A stretch of 64,000 bases of DNA from NCBI GenBank assembly GCA_020850615.1, contig JADZEI010000028.1:1-64000 (forward strand), in the 5' to 3' direction. Shown in pieces: positions 19,046 to 27,604 of this stretch. Below the pieces are notes generated by a model, which worked only from the letters and a program-made list of their open reading frames with translations, was not told where the DNA came from and made no database searches. The first letter of the stretch is position 1; the number at the start of each line of letters is the position of its first letter. This stretch comes from Dehalococcoidia bacterium. Lineage in GTDB: Bacteria; Chloroflexota; Dehalococcoidia; Tepidiformales; Tepidiformaceae. Position numbers and translations under genes: made by a program.

Positions 19046-20332
19046 CTACGGCTCCAGCGGGTGCATCACCAGCCCCGTCCCCAGCTTGGGGTGGAAGAAC
19101 GTCGACTTCTGCGGCATCCGCTCGTTCTTGTCGGCCAGGTCCAGCACCTGTTGCACCGTCACCGGGTTCAACAGGAACGCGACCTCGCCCGCGGCCGCGC
19201 GTTTCAGGGCCACCGGCGCGTCATGCTCGTACTCCACCACGCCCAGCCGCAGGTCGTCGTCCGTGATCTCCCACAGCGGCGTCAGGACGCCGTAGCGCAG
19301 CAGGTTCGGCGGCGTCCGCACCCAGTCGGCCGAATGCCCGGCCGGTGCCAGGGCTTCGAACACCGACTCGTCCCGCGGCGTGAGGATGTGCGTCGCCCCC
19401 GGCGCCAGGTTGATCGCGACGATGCTCGATGGCCGCGATTCCAGCATCCGCAGCAGCTCCTCGGCCCACGCCTCGTGGTCGCCGCTGCCGGCCACCGGCT
19501 CGATGCTGAACCGCTCCGCAAGCCGCGCCTCCCAGTCCGCCGGCGCCGCCTTCGGCACCACGCGGTGGATCGCCCGGATGATCAGCCCGGGGTCCGACAT
19601 CGGTACGATAGCCGACATCGCGAACCGCGCCGGGTGGTCGCGCTCCAGCGCCGGCCGCTCGGCGATGCGCGCGTCCCGGTAGTTCACCGCCGTCTCGTAA
19701 CGGTGGTGCCCGTCGGCGATGTAGAAGCTCTCCGCCAGCAGTGGCGCCACCTGGCGCATCTCGTACCGGCCCGCCGGCACCACCCAGAGGCGGTGCGTCT
19801 CGCCGTCCGCGCTCGTCCCGGTCACGTCCGGTCCCCGCGAGGCGATCGTCTCGTCGATGAACCCGCGGAGCTGCCCCGCCCGGTCCCGCGCGATCATGAA
19901 CACCGGGCTGAACTGCACCCGCGTCGCTTCGAGCAGCTTCAGCCGGTCCTCCTTCGGCCCCGACATGGTGAACTCGTGGGGCTTCACAGCGCCCTCTTCC
20001 CAGGGCTGCGCCTCCACCGCCGCCAGCATCGCCCGCCGCGTGTACGCCTGCCCGTGCAGCTCGAACACCTGCTCGTAGACGTAGAGCATCGGCTCGCCGT
20101 CGCGCTGCATCGCGCCGCCCGCTTCCCACGAGCGCAGCAGCTCCGCGACGCGCCCGTAGCGCTCCTCGCCGCCGCTCGCGAGCTCGAGGTGCACCGCGTT
20201 GTACGGGCTTCGCGACTCCAGCGCCTGTTGCTGCGCCGCCGAGATCACGTCGTACGGCGGGGCCAGCAGGTCATCGAGCTTGCCCGCCCCGGTCGTGTAT
20301 CGAAGCCCGCGAAAGGGGAGAAACTGCGGCAT
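19046..20332 (-). CDS. DUF1015 family protein
   Basis: This 428-residue protein is a full-length DUF1015 member. Landmarks are the N-terminal PFRGLRY, LAPPYDVIS, the block FYIADGHHRYETAV and a C-terminal NPVTVQQVLDLADKNERMPQKSTFFHPKL. The conserved DGHHR motif suggests an active site, possibly ParB/nucleotide-hydrolase-like or kinase-related, but no activity is firmly assigned. GGAGG lies 9 nt upstream of the ATG at 20332. It converges with the membrane gene and diverges from the HIT gene. Confidence 0.9.
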   Translation of the reverse strand: MPQFLPFRGLRYTTGAGKLDDLLAPPYDVISAAQQQALESRSPYNAVHLELASGGEERYGRVAELLRSWEAGGAMQRDGEPMLYVYEQVFELHGQAYTRRAMLAAVEAQPWEEGAVKPHEFTMSGPKEDRLKLLEATRVQFSPVFMIARDRAGQLRGFIDETIASRGPDVTGTSADGETHRLWVVPAGRYEMRQVAPLLAESFYIADGHHRYETAVNYRDARIAERPALERDHPARFAMSAIVPMSDPGLIIRAIHRVVPKAAPADWEARLAERFSIEPVAGSGDHEAWAEELLRMLESRPSSIVAINLAPGATHILTPRDESVFEALAPAGHSADWVRTPPNLLRYGVLTPLWEITDDDLRLGVVEYEHDAPVALKRAAAGEVAFLLNPVTVQQVLDLADKNERMPQKSTFFHPKLGTGLVMHPLEP

Positions 20333-20413
20333 CTAGGAGCGCCTCCATGGAAAGTAACCCGGGGACCCGGTTTGTACGAGGCACCGGGCGAACCTAGAAT
20401 CGAGGCCGCCCCC

Positions 20414-20743
20414 ATGCGCCAGTACTGTGTTTTCTGCAACATCGTCGCCGGGAGAGAACCCGGCACCGTCGTCTACGAAGACGACGACGTGATCGTCATC
20501 CAGAACATCCTGCGCTGGGTCCCGGTCATGCTCCTCGCGATGACCAAGGAACACACCACCCAGGACGAGCTCTGGTCCGAACACATCGCCAAAGTCGGCA
20601 AGATCGCCCACCAGATCGGCGCGCAGCTCTGCCCCGGCGGCTACCGGCTGCTTTCGAACTTCGGCTACAACGCTATGCAGAGCCAGGAGCACGGCCACCT
20701 GCATATCCTCGGCGGCACCTTCCTCGGCCACTACGTCGGCTGA
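20414..20743 (+). CDS. HIT-family protein
   Basis: This 109-residue histidine-triad protein begins with a CxxC-containing segment ([13 protein letters not shown]) and ends with the HIT active site HGHLHILGG; the triad is read as His-x-His-x-His via EHGHLH. HIT enzymes hydrolyse nucleoside phosphoramidates or adenylates. The sequence between ([22 protein letters not shown]) fits the usual beta sheet. Its stop overlaps the RNase PH 3' end by 13 nt on the opposite strand. The start has GAGG about 10 nt upstream. Confidence 0.88.
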   Translation: MRQYCVFCNIVAGREPGTVVYEDDDVIVIQNILRWVPVMLLAMTKEHTTQDELWSEHIAKVGKIAHQIGAQLCPGGYRLLSNFGYNAMQSQEHGHLHILGGTFLGHYVG

Positions 20744-21462
20744 CCGCTGAGCGCGTCGCGCTGCTTCTCGAACAGCTGCAGGATGCCCGCGCGGGCCAGG
20801 TCCACCAGCTCGTCCATGCCCGCCCGCGTGAACGGCTTCCCCTCCGCCGTGCCCTGCACCTCGACGAACGCATCTTCGCCCGTCATCACCACGTTGAAGT
20901 CGACCTCCGCCGTCGAGTCCTCCTCGTAGCACAGGTCCAGCATCGGCACGCCCTTCACGATCCCGACCGAGATCGCCGCGACCGGCGAGAGCAGCGCCGC
21001 CGGCGAGACCGCGTTCGCCGTGATCAGCCGGTTGATCGCCTGCGAAAGCACCACGTAGCCGCCCGTGATCGATGCCGTCCGCGTGCCGCCGTCCGCCTGC
21101 AGCACGTCGCAGTCGATCGTGATCGTCCGCGGCCCGAGCAGCTCCAGGTTCACCACCCCGCGCAGCGCCCGGCCGATAAGCCGCTGGATCTCCTGCGTCC
21201 GCCCGCCGGGGCGCCCGCGCTCCACCTCGCGCTGGCTCCGGGTGTGGGTCGCGCGCGGCAACATGGCGTACTCGCCCGTCACCCAGCCGCTTTGCGTGCC
21301 GCGCAGGAACGGCGGCTGTCGGTCCTCGACGCTCGCCGCGCAGAGCACGCGCGTCTTGCCGAACTCGACGATGCAGCTCCCTTCGGCGTAGTCCAGCACG
21401 TGGGGCGTGATCTTCACCGGCCGGAGCTGGTCCGGACGGCGTCCGTCGATGCGCAGGGTCAC
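20731..21462 (-). CDS. rph: Ribonuclease PH
   Basis: This 243-residue phosphorolytic 3'-5' exoribonuclease trims the tRNA 3' end. Family blocks are [13 protein letters not shown] at the N-terminus, [29 protein letters not shown] and the phosphate-site segment [23 protein letters not shown]. Later it has [16 protein letters not shown] and [17 protein letters not shown]. The GTG at 21462 has GGAG 7 nt upstream and gives the normal length; the frame extends upstream without coding character. Confidence 0.96.
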   Translation of the reverse strand: MTLRIDGRRPDQLRPVKITPHVLDYAEGSCIVEFGKTRVLCAASVEDRQPPFLRGTQSGWVTGEYAMLPRATHTRSQREVERGRPGGRTQEIQRLIGRALRGVVNLELLGPRTITIDCDVLQADGGTRTASITGGYVVLSQAINRLITANAVSPAALLSPVAAISVGIVKGVPMLDLCYEEDSTAEVDFNVVMTGEDAFVEVQGTAEGKPFTRAGMDELVDLARAGILQLFEKQRDALSGQPT

Positions 21463-21586
21463 AGGGGCACTCCGTGGGCGGCCATCGTGGCGCCAATAGC
21501 AGTGTCCTGAGACTAGCCCGCACCGGCCCGTCGCGCAAAGCGCCGCCCCGGAACCGCGGCATTGCGCCACCCCCGGCGCATCGCCC

Positions 21587-23923
21587 TCACCGCTCCGACC
21601 ACACCCGCACCCGCCCATCGCGTATCGTCAGCCGCACCCGCCCGTCCCGGTCGGTCCGGACGAGGCGCGTGCCGCCGAGCGGCGCCAGGGTCTCGTCCGC
21701 CGGGTGCCCGTACGTATTCGTCGCCCCCACCGAGATGATCGCGAGCCCCGCGCCCACCGCATCGAAGAACGCCGGGTCGCTCGACTTCGACCCATGGTGC
21801 GGCACCTTCAGCACGTCCGCCCGCACGTTCGTGCTCGCCATCAGCTCCCGCTGCCCGCCTGCTTCGATGTCGCCCGCCAGCAGCAGCGACACGCCCTCGT
21901 ACGTCACGGCGAGCACTACCGAAGCGTCGTTCACCTCCCGTGGTAGGTAGCCCGCCGCCGGCCACAGCACCTCGAACCGCAACCCGTCGACCTCCCACGC
22001 GTCGCCCCGCGCGACGGGGACCGGCCGGTGGTCCGCCGTCGCCAGGAACAGTTCGTGAATCGCGCTGTCGTGTGGCGTCCCCGCCGCCAGCACTTCCCCG
22101 GCTTCGTACCGTCCGAACAGCTCCGGCAACCCGCCCAGGTGGTCGGACTGCGGGTGGGTCAGGATCACCGTCTCGATCTTGCGCTCCCAGTGCGGCAGCA
22201 CCGCGCTCAACTCCCGCGCGAGCTCGATGCCGCTCGGCCCGCCGTCGATGAGGACCCGCTCTCCGCCCGGCGTCGTCAGCAGGATCGCGTCGCCCTGGCC
22301 CACGTCCAGCACGTCGACCCGCAACGCCCCAGGACCCCGCATCGGTAGCAACGTCAAAGGAAGCGCCACCGCGGCCACCGCGCAGGCCGTTCCCGCCATT
22401 GCCGTCCGCCGCACCGTGCGGATGCCCGGCGCGGGCTCCGCCGGTGCCCGTACCGGCGGCAGGAACCGGTACGCCGGCCAGCCCGCCAGGCACAGCGCCG
22501 CACAGGCCAGGAGCACGAGCCCGGCGTTCCCCGGCGGCACATCAATCGCCGCCCCGGGCACATCCGCGAGCAGCTCCGCGAACCCGATCACGAACGCCAG
22601 GAGGTAGTACGCCCCGAAACCCGTGAACCACCCCGCGGGCTCCCACGCCATGCCCGCGATCGCCGTCAGCGCCGCTGCCCAGAACACCAACATGAACAGC
22701 GGCTCAATCACTACGTTCGCGACGACGCCAATCACCGACACCCGCCCGAACGTGTACCAGCTGATGGGCACCGTCGCGAGCGTCGCCGCCAGGGAGAGCG
22801 CCGTGGTTTCGAGCACGAGGGACGGCACCGCACCCTCTACCCGTAGCCACGTGACCGCCCGGTCGAGCCCGGCTCGCACCCACGGCCCGAAGACCACCAG
22901 CCCCGCCGTCGCTGCCACGCTGAGCTGGAATCCCACGTCCGCAGCCGACGACGGCCGGAACGCGGTCATCGCAATCACAGCAGCCGCCAGCGCGGGCAGT
23001 GAGCTGCGCGGCCGCCCGATGGCATAGCCAAGCAGCACCACGCCCGCCATCAGCCCCGCGCGGACCACCGAGAACGAGAACCCGGCGACGCCGATGTAGC
23101 CCGCGACCGTCAGCGCTGCCGGCAGCAGCGCCCACCGGTGCGGCACCACCCGGACGAGCACCAGGAACACCACTGCCGATACCAGCGCCACGTTCGCCCC
23201 GGAGACGGCCGTGATGTGCGCGAGGCCCGTTGTCCGGAAGTCCTCTGCCACGTCGTCCGGCAACTCGTCGTCCCGCCCGAAGACGATCCCGGCCCCGAGC
23301 GACGCCTCCGGCTCCGGCAACGCCCGCTGGAGCGCGTCCTCCAGGCGCAGCCGGAACCGCGTGGCCCACCGCTGCGGCGACCCGCTGCCGTCCCCCGTCT
23401 GTTCGAAGCCATACGCGAACGCCGTCGCGACGATGCCCCGCGTGGCGAGGTAGCCGCGGTAGTCGAAGTCCTCGAACACGGGCGGTTCCTCCAGCTCCGC
23501 CGTGAACCGGACGCGGTCGCCGGGCAGCAGCTCCGTGTACTGCGGGAACGTCGCGAGCACGGCGCCACCGCTGGCCGCGGTCCGGTCGCCGCTGGTCACG
23601 CGCTCCACCTCGACGCGGTGGCGCACGCTCGTCCGGCCCGGGTCCGGCTCCGAGGCGATTCGCCCCGCGACGGTGACCTCCTGCCCGACGAACCGTGCGA
23701 TATCGGGCGGTGGCCGCTCGTACCACGCCTCGAATCGCACCCCCGCGACCAGCGCCAGCACCGCTGCGACGCCCATCCACGCCGCGACCTTCCGCCCGCG
23801 CCACAGCCAGGCCGCAGGCGCCAGGGGCGCAAGCCACGCGGCGGCGATCCACCCGGGCGCGCCCCACACGCCGACCGCCGCCATCGCCAGGAGCCACACG
23901 AGCGCAAGCGCGGGGAGAATCAT
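21587..23923 (-). CDS. comEC: ComEC/Rec2-type DNA-uptake channel
   Basis: This protein of about 778 residues has the three ComEC parts. An N-terminal DUF4131-like region with membrane helices and an OB-like domain (about 70-180) comes first. The polytopic Competence domain (about 220-500, including [14 protein letters not shown] and [15 protein letters not shown]) follows. Last is a C-terminal metallo-beta-lactamase domain with [25 protein letters not shown] and [11 protein letters not shown]. The complete HxxxDH-type motif suggests nuclease activity as in full-length ComEC. The start at 23923 is tentative because no strong ribosome-binding site is visible; GTG/ATG codons upstream to 23973 are alternatives. 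No com pilus genes are nearby. Confidence 0.9.
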   Translation of the reverse strand: MILPALALVWLLAMAAVGVWGAPGWIAAAWLAPLAPAAWLWRGRKVAAWMGVAAVLALVAGVRFEAWYERPPPDIARFVGQEVTVAGRIASEPDPGRTSVRHRVEVERVTSGDRTAASGGAVLATFPQYTELLPGDRVRFTAELEEPPVFEDFDYRGYLATRGIVATAFAYGFEQTGDGSGSPQRWATRFRLRLEDALQRALPEPEASLGAGIVFGRDDELPDDVAEDFRTTGLAHITAVSGANVALVSAVVFLVLVRVVPHRWALLPAALTVAGYIGVAGFSFSVVRAGLMAGVVLLGYAIGRPRSSLPALAAAVIAMTAFRPSSAADVGFQLSVAATAGLVVFGPWVRAGLDRAVTWLRVEGAVPSLVLETTALSLAATLATVPISWYTFGRVSVIGVVANVVIEPLFMLVFWAAALTAIAGMAWEPAGWFTGFGAYYLLAFVIGFAELLADVPGAAIDVPPGNAGLVLLACAALCLAGWPAYRFLPPVRAPAEPAPGIRTVRRTAMAGTACAVAAVALPLTLLPMRGPGALRVDVLDVGQGDAILLTTPGGERVLIDGGPSGIELARELSAVLPHWERKIETVILTHPQSDHLGGLPELFGRYEAGEVLAAGTPHDSAIHELFLATADHRPVPVARGDAWEVDGLRFEVLWPAAGYLPREVNDASVVLAVTYEGVSLLLAGDIEAGGQRELMASTNVRADVLKVPHHGSKSSDPAFFDAVGAGLAIISVGATNTYGHPADETLAPLGGTRLVRTDRDGRVRLTIRDGRVRVWSER

Positions 23924-23979
23924 CGCGGCCGGATTGTGGCAGACGCCCGCCACAGTGCGAAGCACCGCTGACATCGCGG

Positions 23980-23999
23980 CCACGGCCGTGGGGTATACT
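23980..23999 (+). promoter_or_regulatory. Palindromic operator and -10 of toxin-antitoxin operon
   Basis: A perfect 12-bp palindrome, CCACGGCCGTGG (23980-23991), abuts TATACT (23994-23999). TATACT lies only 6 nt upstream of the antitoxin ATG, so transcription would start at or next to the ATG (leaderless message). A palindrome touching the -10 element is where an autorepressing antitoxin would be expected to bind. The binding role is inferred. Confidence 0.5.
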
Positions 24000-24005
24000 G
24001 CCTCC

Positions 24006-24290
24006 ATGGGAAGCCGCGAAAAGCTCCACTGGCTGCTCGACCAAATCCGGGACGAGGACCTCGACCGGGCAGAGCACGCCCTCGGCGAGCTCCAGCCCGA
24101 CCCCATGCTGCGGCTCCTCTACACCGCCCCCTACGACGACGAGCCCTACACCGAAGAAGAACGAGCTGTCGTCGAGTCGAGAATCGCTTCCGGCGGGGGG
24201 GTGTCACACGAGGTCGTTGTGGCTATCCTCGATGCCCTATGCGAGGAAGCATCTGGGACGGCCAGGCCCTACTCGAGCTCGTCGAGCTAA
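24006..24290 (+). CDS. Predicted antitoxin of RelE/ParE-type pair
   Basis: This 94-residue acidic protein starts MGSREKLHWLLDQIRDEDLDRAEHALGELQ and has the antitoxin-like segment DPMLRLLYTAPYDDEPYTEEERAVVESR...VSHEVV, similar in layout to uncharacterised antitoxins that precede ParE/RelE toxins. It contains a run of seven G (about 24195-24201) that encodes Gly-Gly-Gly. The start ATG overlaps a likely leaderless promoter. It overlaps the toxin start by 52 nt, consistent with translational coupling. Assignment rests on this pairing rather than a recognised DNA-binding fold. Confidence 0.7.
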   Translation: MGSREKLHWLLDQIRDEDLDRAEHALGELQPDPMLRLLYTAPYDDEPYTEEERAVVESRIASGGGVSHEVVVAILDALCEEASGTARPYSSSSS

Positions 24291-24496
24291 GTCGCACCGA
24301 TAGCCGCCAGGCCCGCCGAATCGTCGAGGCCGTCGTGCGGCTGGGCGAGTCGCGGCAGGGTGACTTCAAGAAGCTGCAGGGTTCGTCCGGCCGCTGGCGC
24401 CTCCGCGTCGGCAATTGGCGCGTCATCTTTGTGTTCGAAGAAAGCGTAGCCGTCCGCGTGATTCAGCTGGTGCAACGGCGCGACGCTTACGACTAG
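24239..24496 (+). CDS. RelE/ParE-superfamily toxin
   Basis: This 85-residue basic protein has the ParE/RelE fold signature: DSRQARRIVEAVVRLGESRQGDFKKLQGSSGRWRLRVGNWRVIFVFEESVAVRVIQLVQRRDAYD. The (L)(R)VGxWRVIF(x)(x) strand and terminal R-RDAY(D) are classic. RelE members cleave mRNA in the ribosome while ParE members block gyrase; which applies here is unknown. It overlaps the upstream antitoxin by 52 nt and is the second gene of a two-gene operon divergent from comEC. Confidence 0.88.
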   Translation: MRGSIWDGQALLELVELSRTDSRQARRIVEAVVRLGESRQGDFKKLQGSSGRWRLRVGNWRVIFVFEESVAVRVIQLVQRRDAYD

Positions 24497-24583
24497 CCCG
24501 TTTGACTCCCTCCCGCTCCCTCCGTAGATTCCGGGACGGCGCAGCCGTTCACGCGGCACGAACCGCCAGGGAGCTCTGATCGC

Positions 24584-25777
24584 ATGGTCTCGCAGCAGCG
24601 CGATGCCGCCATCGTCGGCATCCACGAATACCCGCTCCGCAAAGCCCCCGGGATGACACCCCTCCACATCAAGGCCGAGTCCGCCGAGCGCGCGCTCGCA
24701 GACGCGGGCCTCAAGTGGAGCGATGTCGACGGACTCTACGACGCCCAGGATGGGCCCGGCATGTCCGGCCTCAGCCTCGCCGAATACTTCGGCTTCAAGC
24801 CCAACGTCATCGACACCACCGCCGTCGGCGGCAGCTCCTACGAGTTCCACGCATCGCACGCCAAGCGCGACATCGCCGGCGGACGCTGCAAGGTGGCGCT
24901 GCTCACTTACGGTTCCACCGCCCACAGCGACTCCCGCGCCATCGGCACCGGCGGCATGGGCGGCGTCGGCCCCGCCAGCGCGATGTCGAACATGCAGGAC
25001 CCCTGGGGGATGACGCTCATCTCCAACTACGCGATGGTCGCGCACCGCCACATGCACCAGTACGGCACCACGAGCGAAGACCTCGCCCGCATCGCCGTCG
25101 CCACCCGCGCCCACGCCATGCGCAACCCCGAGGCGGTCAAGGCCATGACCGACCTCCTCTACGAGAACATCCGCGAGGTCACGACCGAGGAAGTCGTCAA
25201 TTCGCGCATGGTCGCCGACCCGCTCCACCTCCTCGATTGCTGCATGGTCAGCGACGGCGGCGGCGCCGTGGTCATCGCCTCCCGCGATGTCGCCCGCGAC
25301 TGCAAGAAGCCGCCCGTGTGGATCCTCGGCGCCGGCGAGGCCACCAAGTACAGCGAAAACGGTGGCGACCTCACGGTCAGCGCCGGCGCCCAGTCCGCCC
25401 CGCGCGCCTTCGGCCAGGCCGATGTCCGCCCCGACGAGATCGATGTTGCGATGATCTACGACTCGTTCACGATCACGGTCATGGTCATGCTCGAAGACCT
25501 CGGCTTCTGCAAGAAGGGCGAAGGCGCCGCGTTCGTGCGCGAACATGGCCTCCGCTTCGACAGCCCGACGGGCCCCGCGCTCAACACCGACGGCGGCGGC
25601 CTGAGCTCGAATCACCCCGGCATGCGCGGCATCTTCCTGCTGCTCGAAGCCACCCGCCAGCTCCGCGGCGAGTCCACCTCGCAGCGGCAGGGTGCGAAGC
25701 TCGCTGTCGCCCACGGAAACGGCGGCATGCTCGCCACCAGCCACACCGGTGGCACCATCATCCTCGCGAGGGACTGA
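24584..25777 (+). CDS. SCP-x thiolase-like protein lacking catalytic Cys
   Basis: This 397-residue thiolase-superfamily protein has the overall SCP-x/acetyl-CoA C-acetyltransferase-like length and domain order. Where active thiolases have the nucleophilic Cys it reads TTAVGGSSYEFHAS, and the late C-x-G motif is replaced by NGGMLATSH. Tyrosines such as in MIYDSFTI are kept. This fits the aldolase-like Ltp2 subgroup, which cleaves hydroxyacyl-CoA thioesters with a DUF35 partner rather than doing thiolysis. The stop is 1 nt before the DUF35 GTG (GACTGACGTG), a tight pair. The aldolase role is inferred. Confidence 0.88.
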   Translation: MVSQQRDAAIVGIHEYPLRKAPGMTPLHIKAESAERALADAGLKWSDVDGLYDAQDGPGMSGLSLAEYFGFKPNVIDTTAVGGSSYEFHASHAKRDIAGGRCKVALLTYGSTAHSDSRAIGTGGMGGVGPASAMSNMQDPWGMTLISNYAMVAHRHMHQYGTTSEDLARIAVATRAHAMRNPEAVKAMTDLLYENIREVTTEEVVNSRMVADPLHLLDCCMVSDGGGAVVIASRDVARDCKKPPVWILGAGEATKYSENGGDLTVSAGAQSAPRAFGQADVRPDEIDVAMIYDSFTITVMVMLEDLGFCKKGEGAAFVREHGLRFDSPTGPALNTDGGGLSSNHPGMRGIFLLLEATRQLRGESTSQRQGAKLAVAHGNGGMLATSHTGGTIILARD

Positions 25778-25778
25778 C

Positions 25779-26186
25779 GTGGCACGACCGCAACCGCGAT
25801 TCCCCGAACCCGATACGCAGCCCTTCTGGGATGCCACCCGCGAACATAAGCTCATGTACCAGGTGGATCCCGCCACGGGCGATGTCATCTTCTACCCGCG
25901 CCGGCACTCGCCCTACACGGGCAGCCGCGACCTCGAATGGCGCGAGTCGAAGGGCGAGGGCACGGTCTACACGCACAGCGTTGTCCGCCTGAACCGGCAC
26001 CCGTCGTTCGCCCAGCTCGGCCCCTACGCCGTCGCGTACGTCGACCTCGACGAAGGGTTCCGGATCATGACGAACATCGTCGGCGTGGAAAACCCCGTGA
26101 CCGATGTGAAGATCGGCATACGCGTGAAGGTGCGGTGGGAAGACCAGGAGAGCGGCATCGCGCTCCCCATGTTCGAACCCGCGTAG
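25779..26186 (+). CDS. DUF35 OB-fold protein without Zn-ribbon cysteines
   Basis: This 135-residue protein is the usual partner of SCP-x thiolases. Normally DUF35 proteins begin with a rubredoxin-like zinc ribbon (Cys-x2-Cys pairs) before an OB fold; here the corresponding segment is FYPRRHSPYTGSRDLEW with no cysteine. The OB-fold part (VYTHSVVRLNRHPSFAQLGPYAVAYVDLDEGFRIMTNIVG) is intact. The GTG start follows the thiolase stop after one base. It likely forms a complex with the upstream protein; loss of the zinc site suggests a structural variant. Confidence 0.85.
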   Translation: MARPQPRFPEPDTQPFWDATREHKLMYQVDPATGDVIFYPRRHSPYTGSRDLEWRESKGEGTVYTHSVVRLNRHPSFAQLGPYAVAYVDLDEGFRIMTNIVGVENPVTDVKIGIRVKVRWEDQESGIALPMFEPA

Positions 26187-26229
26187 AACGTCCGAAGGGC
26201 TCGCCGCCGGGTGAGCCCTTCGCACGTTC
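26186..26229. terminator. Bidirectional hairpin after DUF35 gene
   Basis: GAACGT-C-CGAAGGGCTC (from 26186) pairs with GAGCCCTTCG-C-ACGTTC (to 26229) around a 10-nt loop, a 16-bp stem with one C-C mismatch. It starts on the last base of the DUF35 stop codon. The chorismate mutase gene converges from the right, so it may serve both directions. There is no T-tract. Confidence 0.65.
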
Positions 26230-26262
26230 CGGACCCGGCCGCCTGTCTCGCGCGGAGAATCC

Positions 26263-26559
26263 CTAGACGGCGCTCTCCTTGATCGCCCGCAGCGTCCGCT
26301 CTTCGAGCCGGTACGCCTCCGCGAGCATCAGGTCGTAGAACGCCGCCGCGAACTCTGCGCCGAACCCGTGCTGGCCCGCCAGCCGGCGGTACTCCCCGCG
26401 CACTTCGTTCTCGCGGTCCGGCTGGTGTAACGGCAGCTCCGCGGCGTGCTTGATCATCGCCGCCTCCCGGCAGAGCGCGAACCGCCGCCCGAGCGCCTTC
26501 ATCAGCTCGCGGTCGACCGCATCGATCTCCGCGCGCAGGTGCACGAGCTGGTCGCTCAC
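26263..26559 (-). CDS. AroQ-class chorismate mutase
   Basis: This 98-residue all-helical protein has the AroQ signature LRAEIDAVDRELMKALGRRFALCREAAMIK near its N-terminus, with further conserved Arg/Lys/Glu through EYRRLAGQHGF. It converts chorismate to prephenate for Phe/Tyr synthesis, alone or as a regulatory/secreted variant. The GTG start at 26559 overlaps the stop of the upstream Uma2 gene (GTGA), so translation is coupled. No other shikimate gene is nearby. Confidence 0.85.
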   Translation of the reverse strand: MSDQLVHLRAEIDAVDRELMKALGRRFALCREAAMIKHAAELPLHQPDRENEVRGEYRRLAGQHGFGAEFAAAFYDLMLAEAYRLEERTLRAIKESAV

Positions 26560-27143
26560 TCCGCGACCCCGGCGCCCCACAGGCTCTCGACCTCGACCCC
26601 GAACCCCGGCAGCACCGCGCTCTCGAACCTGCCGCCCGGCGTGGGTGCGAGTTCGTACACACCGCGCGCCCCCAGCCGGTAGAACTCCGCGACCCGGCGC
26701 TGCGGGTCGAGCAGCCAGTACTCGGGCACGCCGCCCGCCTCGTACTCCAGGTACTTCTCGCCCCGGTCGAGGTTGATGGTGCTCGGGCTCGTGATCTCCA
26801 CGACCACATCCGCCGGCCCTTCCAGATAGTTCCCCCTGAACCGGTCCGCATGCTCTGGCAACACCACGAGGATGTCCGGCGCCCGCCCCGGCTTGCCGGG
26901 CGCGATCCGCATCGTGAATGTCTCGTAGCAAACCTCGGTGCCGCGGTGCGAGAGTTCGTATGCGAGCAGAAGGCGCGCGACGCGCTTGCTCAGCCGCTGG
27001 TGCGCCAACGATGGCCCGCTCATGTGGATCACCTCCCCGCACACCCACTCGACCTTGCCCTCGAACTCCGTCGCGAGGAACTCGTCCCAGGTCATCCGCT
27101 CAGGTGCGGGAGGCTGTGGTGGTGCGCTCACTACCTGCGTCAT
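26556..27143 (-). CDS. Uma2-family protein (third copy)
   Basis: This 195-residue Uma2/DUF820 protein is not closely related to the tandem pair at 13.6-14.7 kb. It has GRAPDILVVLPEH, DVVVEITSPSTINLDRGEKYLEYEAGGVPEYWLLDP and a DLRR-like C-terminus, the full PD-(D/E)XK-like core. It is translationally coupled (GTGA) with the chorismate mutase gene; the functional link is obscure. It is divergent from the small plus-strand gene at 27282. Confidence 0.88.
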   Translation of the reverse strand: MTQVVSAPPQPPAPERMTWDEFLATEFEGKVEWVCGEVIHMSGPSLAHQRLSKRVARLLLAYELSHRGTEVCYETFTMRIAPGKPGRAPDILVVLPEHADRFRGNYLEGPADVVVEITSPSTINLDRGEKYLEYEAGGVPEYWLLDPQRRVAEFYRLGARGVYELAPTPGGRFESAVLPGFGVEVESLWGAGVAE

Positions 27144-27281
27144 GTGCTACCTCGGCTGCCATGATATCAGCCGCCCCCCGGCGCCACTCGCCACGAACCC
27201 GCCACCTTCCCCGCGCCTGTGTTGCACGCGCGCGATCCATCCGCTGCCACCCTCCGACCGAGACCCCGATGGAGGTACGCC

Positions 27282-27563
27282 ATGACCGAGCGCCAGACCC
27301 GCTACCGCATCCCCCAGCCCGGCGCCGTGCCCGACCCCGAGGCCGAGGACGCTGCCCTCACCGGCGACGTGCCGCCGCCCGCACCGGGTATGGCCGGCGA
27401 ATCCGCACCGGGCCAGCCGTCGCGCGCCGAGATCTTCGCCATGGACCCCGAGCTCGCCGCGGACGACGTCCACCCCGGGACCCCACCGCTCCCGGTCGGC
27501 CCGGCCCGCTGGGACTACGCGGCCGAAGACCCCCACTACACGGCCGACCCCTCCGGCGAGTAG
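27282..27563 (+). CDS. Hypothetical Pro/Ala/Asp-rich protein
   Basis: This 93-residue soluble acidic protein has no recognised domain. It starts MTERQTRYRIPQPGAVPDPE and is Pro/Ala/Gly-rich throughout, probably intrinsically disordered. A strong ribosome-binding site (GGAGG, 7 nt upstream) supports the ATG at 27282. It precedes the zinc-ribbon gene by 41 nt in the same direction. Its function is unknown. Confidence 0.6.
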   Translation: MTERQTRYRIPQPGAVPDPEAEDAALTGDVPPPAPGMAGESAPGQPSRAEIFAMDPELAADDVHPGTPPLPVGPARWDYAAEDPHYTADPSGE

Positions 27564-27604
27564 CGCCACTGCAGCGCGCCACCCGCCCGGTCGATTCTCC
27601 TGGT

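Noticed and set aside
23924-24106. Upstream extension of ComEC
   Set aside because: The extension is Ser/Arg-rich and would overlap the antitoxin gene on the opposite strand.
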